Positions 36,306 through 46,333 of a DNA stretch of 64,000 bases are shown piece by piece. The position numbers and the translations under genes were made by a program. A model generated the notes under the pieces. It was not told where the DNA came from, ran no database searches, and worked only from the letters and a program-made list of their open reading frames with translations. Location of the stretch: positions 62,001 through 126,000 of the forward strand of contig NZ_JAHDSZ010000004.1 of NCBI RefSeq assembly GCF_018531145.1, in the 5' to 3' direction. This DNA comes from Canibacter zhuwentaonis. Lineage in GTDB: Bacteria > Actinomycetota > Actinomycetes > Actinomycetales > Microbacteriaceae. Numbering within the stretch: position 1 is the first letter of the stretch; every line of letters begins with the position of its first letter.

Positions 36306-37292
36306 ATGAGTGACAAGAAAAATACTAAGGTTATTGCCCACGCGCTCAATGCGGCGCTTGCTGACGCGATGGAAGCGGATAAGAAAGTTATGCTTTTGGG
36401 CGAAGATATCGGCAAGCTCGGCGGGGTTTTTCGGGTTACCGACAAGCTCGAAGCGCGGTTTGGTTCGGCGCGGGTGCTTGATACACCGCTTGCCGAGTCT
36501 GGGATTGTGGGAACGGCTATCGGGCTCGCGATGCAGGGCTGGCGGCCGGTTGTGGAAATTCAGTTTGACGGTTTTGTTTACCCCGCGTTTAACCAGATTG
36601 TAAGCCAGCTGGCAAAGTATCGCAGCCGCACAGCGGGCTGTGTGCCGCTGCCGGTTGTGATCCGCTTGCCTTATGGCGGGCATATTGGTGCGGTTGAGCA
36701 CCACCAGGAAAGCCCGGAGGCGTATTTTGCGCACACTGCGGGGTTGCGGGTTGTTGCGCCGTCGAACTCTAACGATGCTTACTGGATGCTGCGCGAGGCG
36801 ATTGAGTTTGATGACCCGGTTGTGTTTATGGAGCCGAAGGCGAAATACTGGCAAAAGGGTGAGGTGGATTTTACCGCCGCGGTTGCGTCGATGACGGCAA
36901 GCCGGGTTGCAAAAACCGGGGCGGACGTAACGGTTATCGGTTTTGGTGCAATGGTCACAACGCTTTTGGAGGCAGCTAAAATTGCCGCTGCCGAGGGAAT
37001 TAGTCTTGAGGTGATTGATATCCGCTCGCTCTCGCCGGTTGATTACGGTCCGATTTTTGAGTCGGTGCGAAAAACCGGGCGGGCTGTGATCGCGCAGGAG
37101 GCACCCGGTAATGTTAGTTTGGGTTCTGAAATTGCCGCGAGCGTTGCAGAAAACTGTTTTTATTCACTGGAGGCTCCTGTTTTGCGGGTTTCGGGGTATG
37201 ACGTGCCTTTCCCTGCGGCGAAGCTTGAGGGAGTGTATTTGCCCGATACGGATCGAGTGCTCGAGGCGGTCGATCGCGTGATGAGCCATTAA
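36306..37292 (+). CDS. 2-oxoacid dehydrogenase E1 component, beta subunit
   Basis: A 328-residue transketolase-like subunit from ATG 36306, 3 bases after E1alpha. Family motifs: [58 protein letters not shown] with the catalytic-region His pair, and the transketolase C-terminal segment [18 protein letters not shown]. It forms the alpha2beta2 E1 heterotetramer. Its stop overlaps the E2 start (TAATG), so the three genes are coupled. Confidence 0.95.
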   Translation: MSDKKNTKVIAHALNAALADAMEADKKVMLLGEDIGKLGGVFRVTDKLEARFGSARVLDTPLAESGIVGTAIGLAMQGWRPVVEIQFDGFVYPAFNQIVSQLAKYRSRTAGCVPLPVVIRLPYGGHIGAVEHHQESPEAYFAHTAGLRVVAPSNSNDAYWMLREAIEFDDPVVFMEPKAKYWQKGEVDFTAAVASMTASRVAKTGADVTVIGFGAMVTTLLEAAKIAAAEGISLEVIDIRSLSPVDYGPIFESVRKTGRAVIAQEAPGNVSLGSEIAASVAENCFYSLEAPVLRVSGYDVPFPAAKLEGVYLPDTDRVLEAVDRVMSH

Positions 37293-38872
37293 TGAGCGGA
37301 AATAACATGAGCGGAAAACAAGTTTTTAATCTCCCGGATGTTGGCGAGGGGCTTACTGAGGCCGAGCTGGTGAGCTGGCAGGTTGCTGTTGGTGATGAGA
37401 TCGCGCTGAATCAGGTTGTGTGCGAAATTGAAACCGCAAAATCGCTTGTTGAGCTGCCGTCGCCTTTTGCCGGTAGGATAACGGATCTGCTTGCGCAGCC
37501 GGGGGATACGGTGTCTGTTGGCGCGCCAATTATGCAGGTTGCCGCAGCCGGTGCGATTCTGGAGGGTAACAGCCAGGCGGCGGATAGCAGCGTGGCGGAT
37601 GGCAGCGTGGCGGCGCAGGCAGCGCCCGAGATAATCGGCGCAGCAGTTGCGGGTACTACTGGGGGCGCAGCAGCCGCAGCAGAGCTTACGCATAGCGATT
37701 TAGTGCAGCAGAGCGTAACCGATGCGGATGCTGCGGTGAGTGAACCTAAAAAGAATGCGGTGCTTGTTGGGTACGGCACAGCGGGCGCGGTGAAGAGTCG
37801 CCGCAGAGGTGGCGCAAAAGTCGCTGCTCGTGATAAGGTGACGGCAGAGACCACAGCGGCGCAGGGCGGCGCGGCGATGGCTGTTTTGTCGACCGTGCAG
37901 AACAGTGTGCCAGCCGCACAGGCGCCGGTTGCGGCGCAGGGCACCCCGGCACAGCAGCCCACAACCCCGGTGCAGTCAGTATCACAAGCGCAGCAAATCG
38001 GCGCGGCGCGGGTGCTCGCAAAACCCCCGGTTCGTAAGCTCGCAAAAGATCTTGGTATTGATATTACTGCGGTTGTTGGCACGGGAAGCATCGGCGATAT
38101 TTCACGTGATGATGTTATCCGCTACACAAACAGCGCCAGGGGCAGCACATCCGCCGCCCGCGTCGGAATTACCGAGGTGCTCGAGCGCGAAACCGTGATT
38201 CCTGTGAAGGGCATTCGCAAGCAGATTGCGAAGGCGATGTCACAGAGCGCGTTTACTGCGCCGCACGTTAGTGTTTTCACCGAGGTTGATGCCACCCGCA
38301 CGATGGAATACGTGAAGCGGTTGAAGAACTCCAGTGATTTTGCGGGTGTTAGAGTTTCGCCGCTGCTGGTGTTTGCGAAAGCTATGATCTGGGCGGTGCG
38401 GCGTAATCCGCTGGTTAACGCGACTTTTACGGAGCATGAAATAACCGTGCACAATTATGTGAATCTGGGAATTGCGGCGGCGACCCCGCGCGGTCTGCTC
38501 GTGCCAAACATCAAAGACGCGCAGAATATGTCGATGCTGGAATTGGCAAAAGCTATTGGCGAGCTGACTAGCACTGCGCGGGAAGGCAAAACCACCCCGG
38601 CAGAAATGGCGAATGGCACGATCACAGTGACGAATATCGGTGTTTTTGGTATGGATACTGGCACGCCGATTATTAACCCGGGCGAGTCTGCGATCGTTGT
38701 TATGGGCACTATTAAGCAGAAACCGTGGGTTGTTGACGGTGCTATCGTGCCGCGTATGGTCACAACTGTTGGTGGATCGTTCGACCACCGGGTTGTTGAC
38801 GGCGATGTTATTTCCGCCTTTGTTGCTGATGTTGCGGCTATCCTCGAAGAGCCAGCGCTGCTATTAGACTAG
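37292..38872 (+). CDS. 2-oxoacid dehydrogenase dihydrolipoamide acyltransferase (E2)
   Basis: A 526-residue protein from ATG 37292 (a second ATG at 37307 is possible). One lipoyl domain (about 10-85) with the lipoylated Lys50 in [10 protein letters not shown]; a long Ala/Gln-rich linker (about 90-235); a peripheral subunit-binding domain (about 241-278, [15 protein letters not shown]); and the catalytic domain ending in DHRVVDGD with His499 and Asp503. It transfers the acyl group to CoA. No E3 gene lies in the window, so lipoamide dehydrogenase must be encoded elsewhere. Confidence 0.95.
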   Translation: MSGNNMSGKQVFNLPDVGEGLTEAELVSWQVAVGDEIALNQVVCEIETAKSLVELPSPFAGRITDLLAQPGDTVSVGAPIMQVAAAGAILEGNSQAADSSVADGSVAAQAAPEIIGAAVAGTTGGAAAAAELTHSDLVQQSVTDADAAVSEPKKNAVLVGYGTAGAVKSRRRGGAKVAARDKVTAETTAAQGGAAMAVLSTVQNSVPAAQAPVAAQGTPAQQPTTPVQSVSQAQQIGAARVLAKPPVRKLAKDLGIDITAVVGTGSIGDISRDDVIRYTNSARGSTSAARVGITEVLERETVIPVKGIRKQIAKAMSQSAFTAPHVSVFTEVDATRTMEYVKRLKNSSDFAGVRVSPLLVFAKAMIWAVRRNPLVNATFTEHEITVHNYVNLGIAAATPRGLLVPNIKDAQNMSMLELAKAIGELTSTAREGKTTPAEMANGTITVTNIGVFGMDTGTPIINPGESAIVVMGTIKQKPWVVDGAIVPRMVTTVGGSFDHRVVDGDVISAFVADVAAILEEPALLLD

Positions 38873-38942
38873 GTTTAGCCGCTATTGTGTTGTGCGCTGT
38901 GCAATATTATTGCGCCCTTGTTGTGTGTGCCCACTGCATTGG

Positions 38943-38981
38943 CTTATTGTGTGCGTTGCTGTGCGCGACGCACACAATAAG
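38943..38981 (+). terminator. terminator-like hairpin after the E1-E2 operon, in a gene-free spacer
   Basis: Perfect 14-base arms (38943-38956 and 38968-38981) around an 11-base loop, 70 bases after the E2 stop; the T-rich stretch comes only 18 bases later. The rest of spacer 38873-39351 has no gene. Its last 170 bases are strongly AT-rich and include a weaker inverted repeat CTAGCC/GGGCTAG near 39283-39315 that may end the opposing transcript. Confidence 0.6.
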
Positions 38982-39351
38982 GGTCACTGCTTGCCGTTAA
39001 TTTTTAAACTTGACGCGTCAATATTCGGGTTGAACTTGAAATCGGTGATTACCAGGAGATTGCGACCGCCAGACCCGGGTAAAACGTCAACAAGCTAGCT
39101 TTCTCCGGGAGCTAGATAAAACCTGGTCAACTCCAGCGGATCGCTCATGTGTAAAACCACCAATAAAAATAGATTGTTATCTGTATAGTAGTTTGTAACA
39201 CATCCCTATTTATTTTAACTTTAATTACTAAACCTTAAAAATAATAGGGGAAATTAGAATAGGCGTAATTAAGAGAAAAATCTAGCCTGTCAAATTAAAA
39301 AATCGGGCGGGCTAGGATATAAATATTTTGTTTGCGGGTGTGGCTGTTGAT

Positions 39352-39795
39352 TTATACGGAGTTATGCTTTTGTGCTGTGCTATCTGTGGCGGGTGCGATT
39401 GTCAGATTGTCGCCACTTGTAGATTCGCCGCTGCTTCCAGCATTTTCTTTGTGTTCTGGGCGCACAGTGCTCAGCACGGCGAGGTGACGTGCAATAGCGG
39501 TGATTTTGCGCTCCTGCTCGCGGTCGCGCCTTGTGGTTGCCAGCGCGATGCCAATAAACGCAACAACAAACGCATACAGCAGCAGATCAGTGCCTCTCCC
39601 AACACCAACAGCGGTTGCTAAATCGTTTACAGCTCCCGGGAAAATAACCGCAAAAATAACGCACAGCAAAAAACAAATAATACCGATTGTACGCAGAGCC
39701 TGGCTTCGAGCCGAGCGGGCGCTGTTAAACAGCGCCAGGGCAAACGCAATAAACGCTGTGATTAATATGATTTTAATAATTATTTGCTGTTCCAC
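39352..39795 (-). CDS. DUF2304 membrane protein
   Basis: A 147-residue protein from ATG 39795. Three hydrophobic segments (about 5-24, 35-52, 68-86) are followed by the DUF2304 pattern ATTRRDREQERKITAIARHLAVL, and a low-complexity Ser/Thr-rich tail. DUF2304 genes typically accompany dolichol-phosphate-mannose-synthase-like glycosyltransferases, exactly the upstream neighbour here (6-base gap), so it is probably an accessory of that enzyme. Confidence 0.85.
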   Translation of the reverse strand: MEQQIIIKIILITAFIAFALALFNSARSARSQALRTIGIICFLLCVIFAVIFPGAVNDLATAVGVGRGTDLLLYAFVVAFIGIALATTRRDREQERKITAIARHLAVLSTVRPEHKENAGSSGESTSGDNLTIAPATDSTAQKHNSV

Positions 39796-39801
39796 AAAGA
39801 C

Positions 39802-40482
39802 CTACTTTACAAAGAGTTCGCCGAGAATATTAATTGAGTTCCACATTGACTGCCCTTTAGCGCGGGAATAATCGGTGTAGAGAATGTGCACAGGGTGCTC
39901 AGCGTAGCGCAGTTTATGCTGTCCAATAAGCGAAACTATTTCGCTGGCGTGAGCCATCCGGTTTTGCGTTATTTTAATTTTTGAGACAGCGTTTAGATTT
40001 AACGCGCGCAGCCCGTTGTGAGCGTCGGTGAGTTTAACACCGGTGCCTATCCGCTCAAAAAGCGCTGCCATTCGCAGAATGATTTTTTTGAGGGCATCCG
40101 CGTTGGTTCGTCCGTCAAGAAAACGAGAGCCCAGTAGCACATCGAGCGGCTCAACGCGCAGTCGCTCAACCATCGCGGCAGCGTCAGAAACCTGGTGTTG
40201 CCCGTCAGAATCAAAGGTTACAAAATACTTTGCCTGCGGTTGCGCGGCGGCGAACTCAAGCCCTGTTTGCAGCGCGGCTCCCTGCCCGAGGTTAACCGGG
40301 TGGCGCAGCACAACAGCGCCTCCCGCGAGCGCGGCAGCTCCTGAGTTGTCGCGGCTGCAGTCGTCAACGCACACAATATTTGGAAATGTTTTAAGCGCTT
40401 GGGAAATAACATCTCCAACCACCTGCCCCTCGTTATAAACGGGCACAATTAGCCAGGTATCGTTAAAATTACTTTGTTTCAT
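39802..40482 (-). CDS. family 2 glycosyltransferase, DPM1-like
   Basis: A 226-residue GT-A enzyme from ATG 40482. Motifs: WLIVPVYNEGQVVGDVI, CVDDCSRDNSG (nucleotide-binding DD), FVTFDSDGQH (DXD metal site) and GSRFLDGRTNADALKK. No C-terminal membrane helices. It probably attaches a sugar to a polyprenyl-phosphate carrier, working with the DUF2304 protein. It overlaps the end of the upstream glycosyltransferase gene by 14 bases. Confidence 0.93.
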   Translation of the reverse strand: MKQSNFNDTWLIVPVYNEGQVVGDVISQALKTFPNIVCVDDCSRDNSGAAALAGGAVVLRHPVNLGQGAALQTGLEFAAAQPQAKYFVTFDSDGQHQVSDAAAMVERLRVEPLDVLLGSRFLDGRTNADALKKIILRMAALFERIGTGVKLTDAHNGLRALNLNAVSKIKITQNRMAHASEIVSLIGQHKLRYAEHPVHILYTDYSRAKGQSMWNSINILGELFVK

Positions 40483-41599
40483 GCGGATCTTCCTGAGTGT
40501 TTTGAGACAGAACCTCCCGGCATATTTTAAGGTATTGCGCTGCTCGTTTTTGCCACTTCCAGTCTATAAGATTTTGTTGCTGCCAGGGTGCAGGGTTTTC
40601 ATGCCAGATTTTCCTAACGCCTGCAACAAGAGCTGCAGGATTTTTACCCTCGGTAATCACGATTGGCGCGCCATCTGCAGACAGCTTAAGTGTGCCCGGT
40701 GCGGGGTAAGTCACGATCCTGCCTTTGTTATCAAGGGCTTCAAGCAATATTGTTTGAAACCCCTCGGCGAGCCTGGTTGGGTTAATCAGGGTTGCGCCGC
40801 GCAACATTTCCTGCACCTCGGGTTGTTTAACGTGACCGTGCAGGTGGACGGTGTCTTTCAGTCCCATTTGCACGATGGCTGCGCGCGCGGCTTCAAAATC
40901 TAAGCCGTCACCGATAATATCTGCAGTGAACTCTTCGCCGGCTTCTTTGAGCTGCTGCGCCATGAGCAGAAAATCAATCCACCCTTTTACTTTTATAAGC
41001 CGCCCTAAAAATACGAGGTGTTTAGGTCTGTCAATAATTTTTGTGGGCGCTGTGATGCCGTTGATAGCGTTGTAAAAAACCTCCGCATCAACGTTGCTGA
41101 GTCGTTTTACAAAGTCGCACGATGCCTCAGAAACCCCGAGCACTTTTGTTGCGTTTCGGTGCGCGTATTTGCCGAGGGTGAGATCTACAATACGACTTGC
41201 GAGCGCAATCGGCTTGGAGTTGCCAAACACAAAATTGCTGCCGTGCTCGGTGAGAATAGTCGGGATGCCGTATTTTTTGCCCAGGTAGACTCCCAGTATT
41301 GTGAGTGGGAAAAATCTCGTGTGCACAGAAATCAGAGATATTCGTTTGACGCTTAAGATTTTTTTAATCTGCGATACTGCTTTAAAAGTAGGCACGCTGA
41401 ATATGTCAGCCACGTGCAGAGTCGCTGGCAGGCTAATAATCTCAACGCTGTTTTCAACCCTGTTGCCAGCCGTGTTTTCTAGGGTTATTACAGTAACAGC
41501 TGCGCCCGCAGCAGCCATTTCACGCGCAAGTGCCTGCACGTGCAATTCAACGCCTCCCGAGTGCGGCGGGTAGTTGTTAACTAAAAATGCAACTCTCAT
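40469..41599 (-). CDS. family 4 glycosyltransferase
   Basis: A 376-residue GT-B retaining enzyme from ATG 41599. The N-terminal domain has NNYPPHSGGVELHVQALAREM, the C-terminal one VFLGRLIKVKGWIDFLLMAQQL and the NPTRLAEGFQTILLEAL loop containing the E-x7-E pattern of GT4 (slightly altered). It transfers a sugar from an NDP donor in the cytoplasm. It lies between the flippase and the DPM1-like gene. Confidence 0.92.
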   Translation of the reverse strand: MRVAFLVNNYPPHSGGVELHVQALAREMAAAGAAVTVITLENTAGNRVENSVEIISLPATLHVADIFSVPTFKAVSQIKKILSVKRISLISVHTRFFPLTILGVYLGKKYGIPTILTEHGSNFVFGNSKPIALASRIVDLTLGKYAHRNATKVLGVSEASCDFVKRLSNVDAEVFYNAINGITAPTKIIDRPKHLVFLGRLIKVKGWIDFLLMAQQLKEAGEEFTADIIGDGLDFEAARAAIVQMGLKDTVHLHGHVKQPEVQEMLRGATLINPTRLAEGFQTILLEALDNKGRIVTYPAPGTLKLSADGAPIVITEGKNPAALVAGVRKIWHENPAPWQQQNLIDWKWQKRAAQYLKICREVLSQNTQEDPHETK

Positions 41600-41612
41600 A
41601 ATGTCTTCGCGC

Positions 41613-42965
41613 TTATTTTACAGTGCAAATCTTGCGATTATGTTTGATGCTGTGTGCGCTCAAAAACCCGAGCACAGCCGTGCCGCGCACAAGCACCGCG
41701 ACAGCAACAGCCCAGAATCCACCGCCGACCCCGTGCGCAGGAATTAGCGTTGCGCAGGTAATCAGCGCGGTTATCGCGGCGAGCGTATTCACAGAGAGCA
41801 TTGTTGTGTAGCGGTTCGCAATGCTCAGTGCAGCTCCCGTAAAGTGTGCAAAGGGCAGCAAAACTATCGCGGTGACCAGCGGAATTGCAATGGTTGTTCC
41901 AAAAGCATAGGCTTCTCCAAAGAGCTGCGGATAGAGCCAGTACCCGGCAGTAACCCCCAATAGTGCGAGCGGAATAAACACGAGCGTCCATTTGAGCGTG
42001 GGCGATAAAATCCACCTGAACACGTTCTTTTTGCCGTAGCTGGCCTGCCCGCGAGGAATCCAAGCCTGCGCAATATTGCCCATGGTCAGATCCGCTATTG
42101 CGTACATATAGATGAGAACTGCAAAGTGGCCTGCGGCAGCGGCACCGGCTAGCGGGGACAGGAAATACTGGGGAGCAAACGACACCGCCGAGAGCACCGC
42201 AGTGGCAGTTCCGAGCGGAAGCCCGGCACGTAGCACCTTGAGAATAGACTTTTTTGCGCTCAGCTTTGTGACGGCAAAAATACGCCTGGCGGCGAGCTCT
42301 CGCCCGCGTAAATACTTCACCGGAAAGGCAAAAATAACAGCCACTATTATTGCGGAGCTAACGGCCAGCGCCAGCAGCGTGGGAATAATGCTGTTTGTTA
42401 TGAGCATTATTGCTGTTGCCGCGAGCAGGCTTCCCGCGCCGACAAACATGGATCCCCAAAAAATGCGTGAGGTGCGGGAAACAGACTGCCACGCAGCAGA
42501 CAGCAGGTCAATATAAGCGTCACTGGCCTTCACGATCGCCATAATCAGCACTATTGGGAGAATCTCGGGCACAACAATGCCTACAATTACCCCGGCAACT
42601 GCGGTTGCCACAACCACCGCAAGGTGCTGCGCCGCGAGGTGCGAGCTGAGCGGTTGCACGGGAATAACGGTTAGAAAAACAGTGCGGAGGTTCAACTGTG
42701 ACAGCACAAAAATTGGGGTCACAATTGCCAGCGCGAGAGTGTACTGTCCAAAATCGTGGGCTGTGAGCGTGCGCGTGAGCAACAGCATAACGCCCAACTG
42801 CCCGAGATTGCGCACAATGCTCGCACCAAACAGGTGCGCGGTTACCTGCTGCACGGCTTTGCGTGAGCTCTGTCCGCTAACTATTGAAATTGGACCGGTG
42901 ATACCAGTTTGCACCGCCGCTGTTGTCGAGGTTGCGGCAGCTGGAGTGCTGTTTAGCTTTGGCAC
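41613..42965 (-). CDS. polysaccharide flippase, MOP superfamily (Wzx-like)
   Basis: A 450-residue protein with about 12-14 hydrophobic segments from ATG 42965. The first 35 residues are a Thr/Ala-rich cytosolic tail; membrane helices start at about 40 (VTAHLFGASIVRNLGQLGVMLLLTR, the typical first-helix pattern). It flips lipid-linked sugar repeat units. The start overlaps the end of the upstream polytopic gene by 13 bases. Confidence 0.85.
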   Translation of the reverse strand: MPKLNSTPAAATSTTAAVQTGITGPISIVSGQSSRKAVQQVTAHLFGASIVRNLGQLGVMLLLTRTLTAHDFGQYTLALAIVTPIFVLSQLNLRTVFLTVIPVQPLSSHLAAQHLAVVVATAVAGVIVGIVVPEILPIVLIMAIVKASDAYIDLLSAAWQSVSRTSRIFWGSMFVGAGSLLAATAIMLITNSIIPTLLALAVSSAIIVAVIFAFPVKYLRGRELAARRIFAVTKLSAKKSILKVLRAGLPLGTATAVLSAVSFAPQYFLSPLAGAAAAGHFAVLIYMYAIADLTMGNIAQAWIPRGQASYGKKNVFRWILSPTLKWTLVFIPLALLGVTAGYWLYPQLFGEAYAFGTTIAIPLVTAIVLLPFAHFTGAALSIANRYTTMLSVNTLAAITALITCATLIPAHGVGGGFWAVAVAVLVRGTAVLGFLSAHSIKHNRKICTVK

Positions 42966-44962
42966 GGCAGAACCTTGTAAAGAGCCGCATCTCCCTGCCG
43001 GTCAATTAGCTGAAAAGCGGGGGAGTTGCCTTCATCAAGCCCGGACTCTATTTCGCGCCCATCGATAACAGTCACCTTGCCAAAATCAAGGAAGTACTCG
43101 ATGTTGAGATGCTTTACGGCTTGGCAGGCGCGCGGATCGACATGAGCTTGATCCATACGATCTTGCACAATGCGAATATTAGGGTCGTTTGCCTTGGTGT
43201 AGATGTGCGGGAAAAGCACCTTTCTACCCGAGAAAGTGTATGCGAGCGCGGTGCCCGTCCACGGGGAACCGGCTATGATAGCACCCGGCGGCACGTGCTC
43301 TGGCAGGCGCTCAAGAATGGCAAGTTCATCGGGCGTGAGCAGCTGTGATTTATTCGTTATATGGTAGGTGTTGCGGAAGTTTTCCTGAGTTCTATCAAGC
43401 CCAGCGCCCCAGATCGCCAGGGTTATAATGGTGAGCACAATTCCCGCGCCAAGCAGCGGGCGGATCTTGGGCACCACTGTTTGCGCCACAATACGAATTA
43501 GTGCGACCGCAGCAAAAGCGGCAAGGGGCATCACAAGAATTGTGAAGATAGCGGCGGGGCGTGGGAAGTCCCCGTACCAGAACTGGGTGAAATAGCGCAG
43601 GTGCTTAAAGGGAACAGCCTTTGCGATGAAGAAAAGCAGCATAAATATTAGCGTCATAGCGCTGATCACTAAAACTGCGGTGTGCTGCGGTTTTAAGAAC
43701 CATTCAAAGCGGTAGGTGCTCAGCCCGCGACGACTGCGCCACAGGGTTGCCGTGCTGTAACCGATTGCGAACAGGAACAGCACGGTAACGACGATCTGCT
43801 GCCCATAGCTCAGAGGGGCCATTTTGAGCAGGTCAAGGAGCGTTTCGGCTGCAGAGCCGCGCACTCCCCAGGTGTCGCCGACGTTGAAGAAATAGGAGAT
43901 TAAGAAGACCACGTTGCCGTAGAATACGAGCAGCAGTATGCGGCGTAGCTGCACAAGCGGTGCTTGTTTTTTGAAGTCTCGGAATGTTGCAAGAAAAGCT
44001 ACGGGAACAGAAGCAAAGAGCGCTCCCAAGGCGGATCCGGGATGTGTTAGCAAAACTCCGCCAAAGGTTGCTGCGCTGATAATTGTGAGTTGCCAAATGG
44101 GGGCGATCCGCCCGCTGACACCCAGTCGTGCGAGCTGCAGCATCAGCGCTACCAGGAGCGGGAAGAAGGCAAGAGCCATAAAGAAGGGGTAGAGAACGCC
44201 GTAAATTAGCATTTCTATTGGGAAAGTTGTGAGAGTTGCCGCGAAAACGCCGACAAAAACTTCGGCTAGGCGTGATCCGCCAAGCTGGCGCGTAAGCAAC
44301 ATAATGCAGGGCGCGAAAATCGTGATGAGGGTGGCTATGCTGAGGGCGTTAATTGCGATCGGGATCGAGAAGTTGCCTGCCTCACTCACAATAGCGACGA
44401 GTGCATGCCATGCCGCCGGATAAAAATCTGGCTTATTGCCTGCCGCTGTTAGGCGCGTGATTTCAAGTGGCGAAGCGTTGAGACTTTCTTTAACATAGGT
44501 GATAATGTTGAGGTGGAAAACATTGTCGAAGGTTTGCGAAAAGTTACTGAAGCTGCCGATGCCGGTGAGCAGCACCGTGATGGTTATGCTCAACATAATA
44601 AATATACCAATAACGGTTGTGAGGTAGATTTTATGCGTTTTAGGCTCAGATTTAAGCTGAATGCCCATTGCCCGCATGATAAACCCAAAAACGAAGCTCA
44701 GTGCGATTGTTGCGGGGAAAACTATCCAGGCTTTCCACGGCACATTAACAAACGGGAAAATTATGCTCAACAGCGCCATGATCGTGATTGAGACCGCGGG
44801 CGCGAGCGAGTGCAGCCAGAGACCGCGGGCTTTAATTAGGAGCGCTGCTGGATACCCTGGAAGCAAGATAAACGCGATAGCTGTGAGGATCGCGCCAATA
44901 CTCGTTAAAAAACTCAAGATTCTCCCGTTTTGTGTAAGATGAGTGGATTTTAACCGTTTCAA
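42953..44962 (-). CDS. large polytopic membrane protein (DUF6541-like), putative GT-C-type glycosyltransferase
   Basis: A 669-residue protein from ATG 44962. Twelve or more hydrophobic segments in residues 15-510 are followed by an extracytoplasmic domain (about 525-669). The long loop after the early helices holds FDNVFHLNIITYVKES, resembling the first-loop acidic site of GT-C enzymes, and KPDFYPAAWHALVAIV follows. DUF6541 is recalled from pattern only. It probably decorates surface glycans using a lipid-linked donor. First gene of the five-gene minus-strand operon. Confidence 0.75.
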   Translation of the reverse strand: MKRLKSTHLTQNGRILSFLTSIGAILTAIAFILLPGYPAALLIKARGLWLHSLAPAVSITIMALLSIIFPFVNVPWKAWIVFPATIALSFVFGFIMRAMGIQLKSEPKTHKIYLTTVIGIFIMLSITITVLLTGIGSFSNFSQTFDNVFHLNIITYVKESLNASPLEITRLTAAGNKPDFYPAAWHALVAIVSEAGNFSIPIAINALSIATLITIFAPCIMLLTRQLGGSRLAEVFVGVFAATLTTFPIEMLIYGVLYPFFMALAFFPLLVALMLQLARLGVSGRIAPIWQLTIISAATFGGVLLTHPGSALGALFASVPVAFLATFRDFKKQAPLVQLRRILLLVFYGNVVFLISYFFNVGDTWGVRGSAAETLLDLLKMAPLSYGQQIVVTVLFLFAIGYSTATLWRSRRGLSTYRFEWFLKPQHTAVLVISAMTLIFMLLFFIAKAVPFKHLRYFTQFWYGDFPRPAAIFTILVMPLAAFAAVALIRIVAQTVVPKIRPLLGAGIVLTIITLAIWGAGLDRTQENFRNTYHITNKSQLLTPDELAILERLPEHVPPGAIIAGSPWTGTALAYTFSGRKVLFPHIYTKANDPNIRIVQDRMDQAHVDPRACQAVKHLNIEYFLDFGKVTVIDGREIESGLDEGNSPAFQLIDRQGDAALYKVLPCQS

Positions 44963-45057
44963 AGTCTACAGCAGTATTATGCTACGGATCTTTATTACAA
45001 TTAGAGCGCTACTAAGTTGCCAGCTGATGTCCAAAATGATTATGTAATCTTAATGTA

Positions 45058-45588
45058 ATGGAAATGAGGGTGGCAGCGTATGCGGTTATAGAGCGTCGCG
45101 GTGAACTGTTGCTGACACACTGGCGACGCGGATCTCTGCACGGCTGGACGCTGCCCGGCGGCGGTGTTGAGTCGGGAGAGGATCCGCGCGACACGGTAAT
45201 TCGTGAGGTGCGCGAAGAAACCGGGCTGGCAGCGCGTACGGGCAGGCTGCTCGGTGTGGACTCGCGCATTATCAAGCGCGAAGAAACACTCCCCGAAGAT
45301 TCACGTGAGCTGCACACGATCCGCATTGTCTATCGGGCGAGCGTTATTGAGGGGTTGCTTGTTAACGAAGTTGGCGGCTCAAGCGACGAAGCGCGCTGGG
45401 TGCGGCTCGACGAGCTGGGTCAGCTGCGTAAATTGTCACTCGTTGATACCGCATTGAAAATGGCGCGGATCACTCGCCGCAGCAGCCAGCAGCGGGTGCA
45501 TACAAGCCGCAGGCGTAATATCCGCCGATATTTGGGCACTCCTGGCGGGAGCGTTAAGCCTTCACGAATTCTATTGCCTCGGCAATAG
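45058..45588 (+). CDS. NUDIX hydrolase
   Basis: A 176-residue protein from ATG 45058. The Nudix box GGGVESGEDPRDTVIREVREETGL matches GX5EX7REUXEEXGU, with preceding WTLPGG. It hydrolyses a nucleoside diphosphate linked to another moiety; substrate unknown. The C-terminal 35 residues are basic and lie outside the fold; the last 35 bases overlap the 3' end of the opposing wzt gene. Confidence 0.92.
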   Translation: MEMRVAAYAVIERRGELLLTHWRRGSLHGWTLPGGGVESGEDPRDTVIREVREETGLAARTGRLLGVDSRIIKREETLPEDSRELHTIRIVYRASVIEGLLVNEVGGSSDEARWVRLDELGQLRKLSLVDTALKMARITRRSSQQRVHTSRRRNIRRYLGTPGGSVKPSRILLPRQ

Positions 45589-46333
45589 GACCGTCAAAAA
45601 TCATTGTCCCGTGCTCTAGCACAATACCGCGTTCGCACAGCTCTTGCACCTGGTGCGCGTCGTGACTGACAATAAACATTGTTTTTCCCGCGCGCTGCAT
45701 TTCGTGTAGTTTGCGGTGGCATTTTTCACGGAACTGGGCATCACCCACCGAGAGAATCTCGTCTACTAGCAGAATGTCAAGCTCGGTGTGGATCGCCACA
45801 GAAAATCCCAGGCGGGAATACATACCCGAGCTGTAAAACTTCACCTCGGTGTCGATAAAATCTCCGATTTCGCTGAATTCGAGAATCGACTCGAAGCGGG
45901 CATCGACCTCGACCTTGCTCATCCCCAGAATTGCGGCGTTGAGATACACATTTGCCCGCCCGGTTAAATCCGGGTGAAAACCCGCGCCAACCTCGAGCAG
46001 CCCAGCAACTCTGCCGCGGGTGCGGATCCACCCCTGATCGGGCGGCATCACTCCCGAGAGGAGCTTGAGAGTTGTTGACTTGCCTGATCCGTTGCGCCCG
46101 AGCATAGCCACCGACTGCCCCTCGGGCACTATGAAGCTGATGTCTTTGAGCGCATCAAATCTGGTTGAGAGCTGTTTGCGCCGTAGCATCGCAATAAAAG
46201 TTTCTTTCAGCGAGTGCGTGTGTTTGATGTCGAAGCTTTTTGTGACGTTTTCAATCACGATCGCGGGCCGCGGATCCCTGCCGAGTTTGGGCTGTTCCAT
46301 CGGGTTTATGCCGTTATTAGAGCCGCTGCGCAA
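45554..46333 (-). CDS. polysaccharide ABC exporter ATP-binding subunit, Wzt-like
   Basis: A 259-residue ATPase. TTG 46333 is preferred because GGAGGG lies 5 bases upstream; ATG 46300 has no such site. Walker A GRNGSGKST, signature YSSGMYSRLGFSVA (the divergent form of O-antigen/teichoic acid exporters), Walker B ILLVDEILSVGD. The missing C-terminal extension means no carbohydrate-binding domain, as in TagH-short/RfbE types. It powers the adjacent Wzm-like permease, whose gene it overlaps by 17 bases. Confidence 0.94.
   Translation of the reverse strand: MRSGSNNGINPMEQPKLGRDPRPAIVIENVTKSFDIKHTHSLKETFIAMLRRKQLSTRFDALKDISFIVPEGQSVAMLGRNGSGKSTTLKLLSGVMPPDQGWIRTRGRVAGLLEVGAGFHPDLTGRANVYLNAAILGMSKVEVDARFESILEFSEIGDFIDTEVKFYSSGMYSRLGFSVAIHTELDILLVDEILSVGDAQFREKCHRKLHEMQRAGKTMFIVSHDAHQVQELCERGIVLEHGTMIFDGPIAEAIEFVKA

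Noticed and set aside
39181-39330. Transferred AT-rich gene in the spacer after E2
   Set aside because: The stretch is AT-rich but has no open frame of note; it looks like a convergent terminator region.
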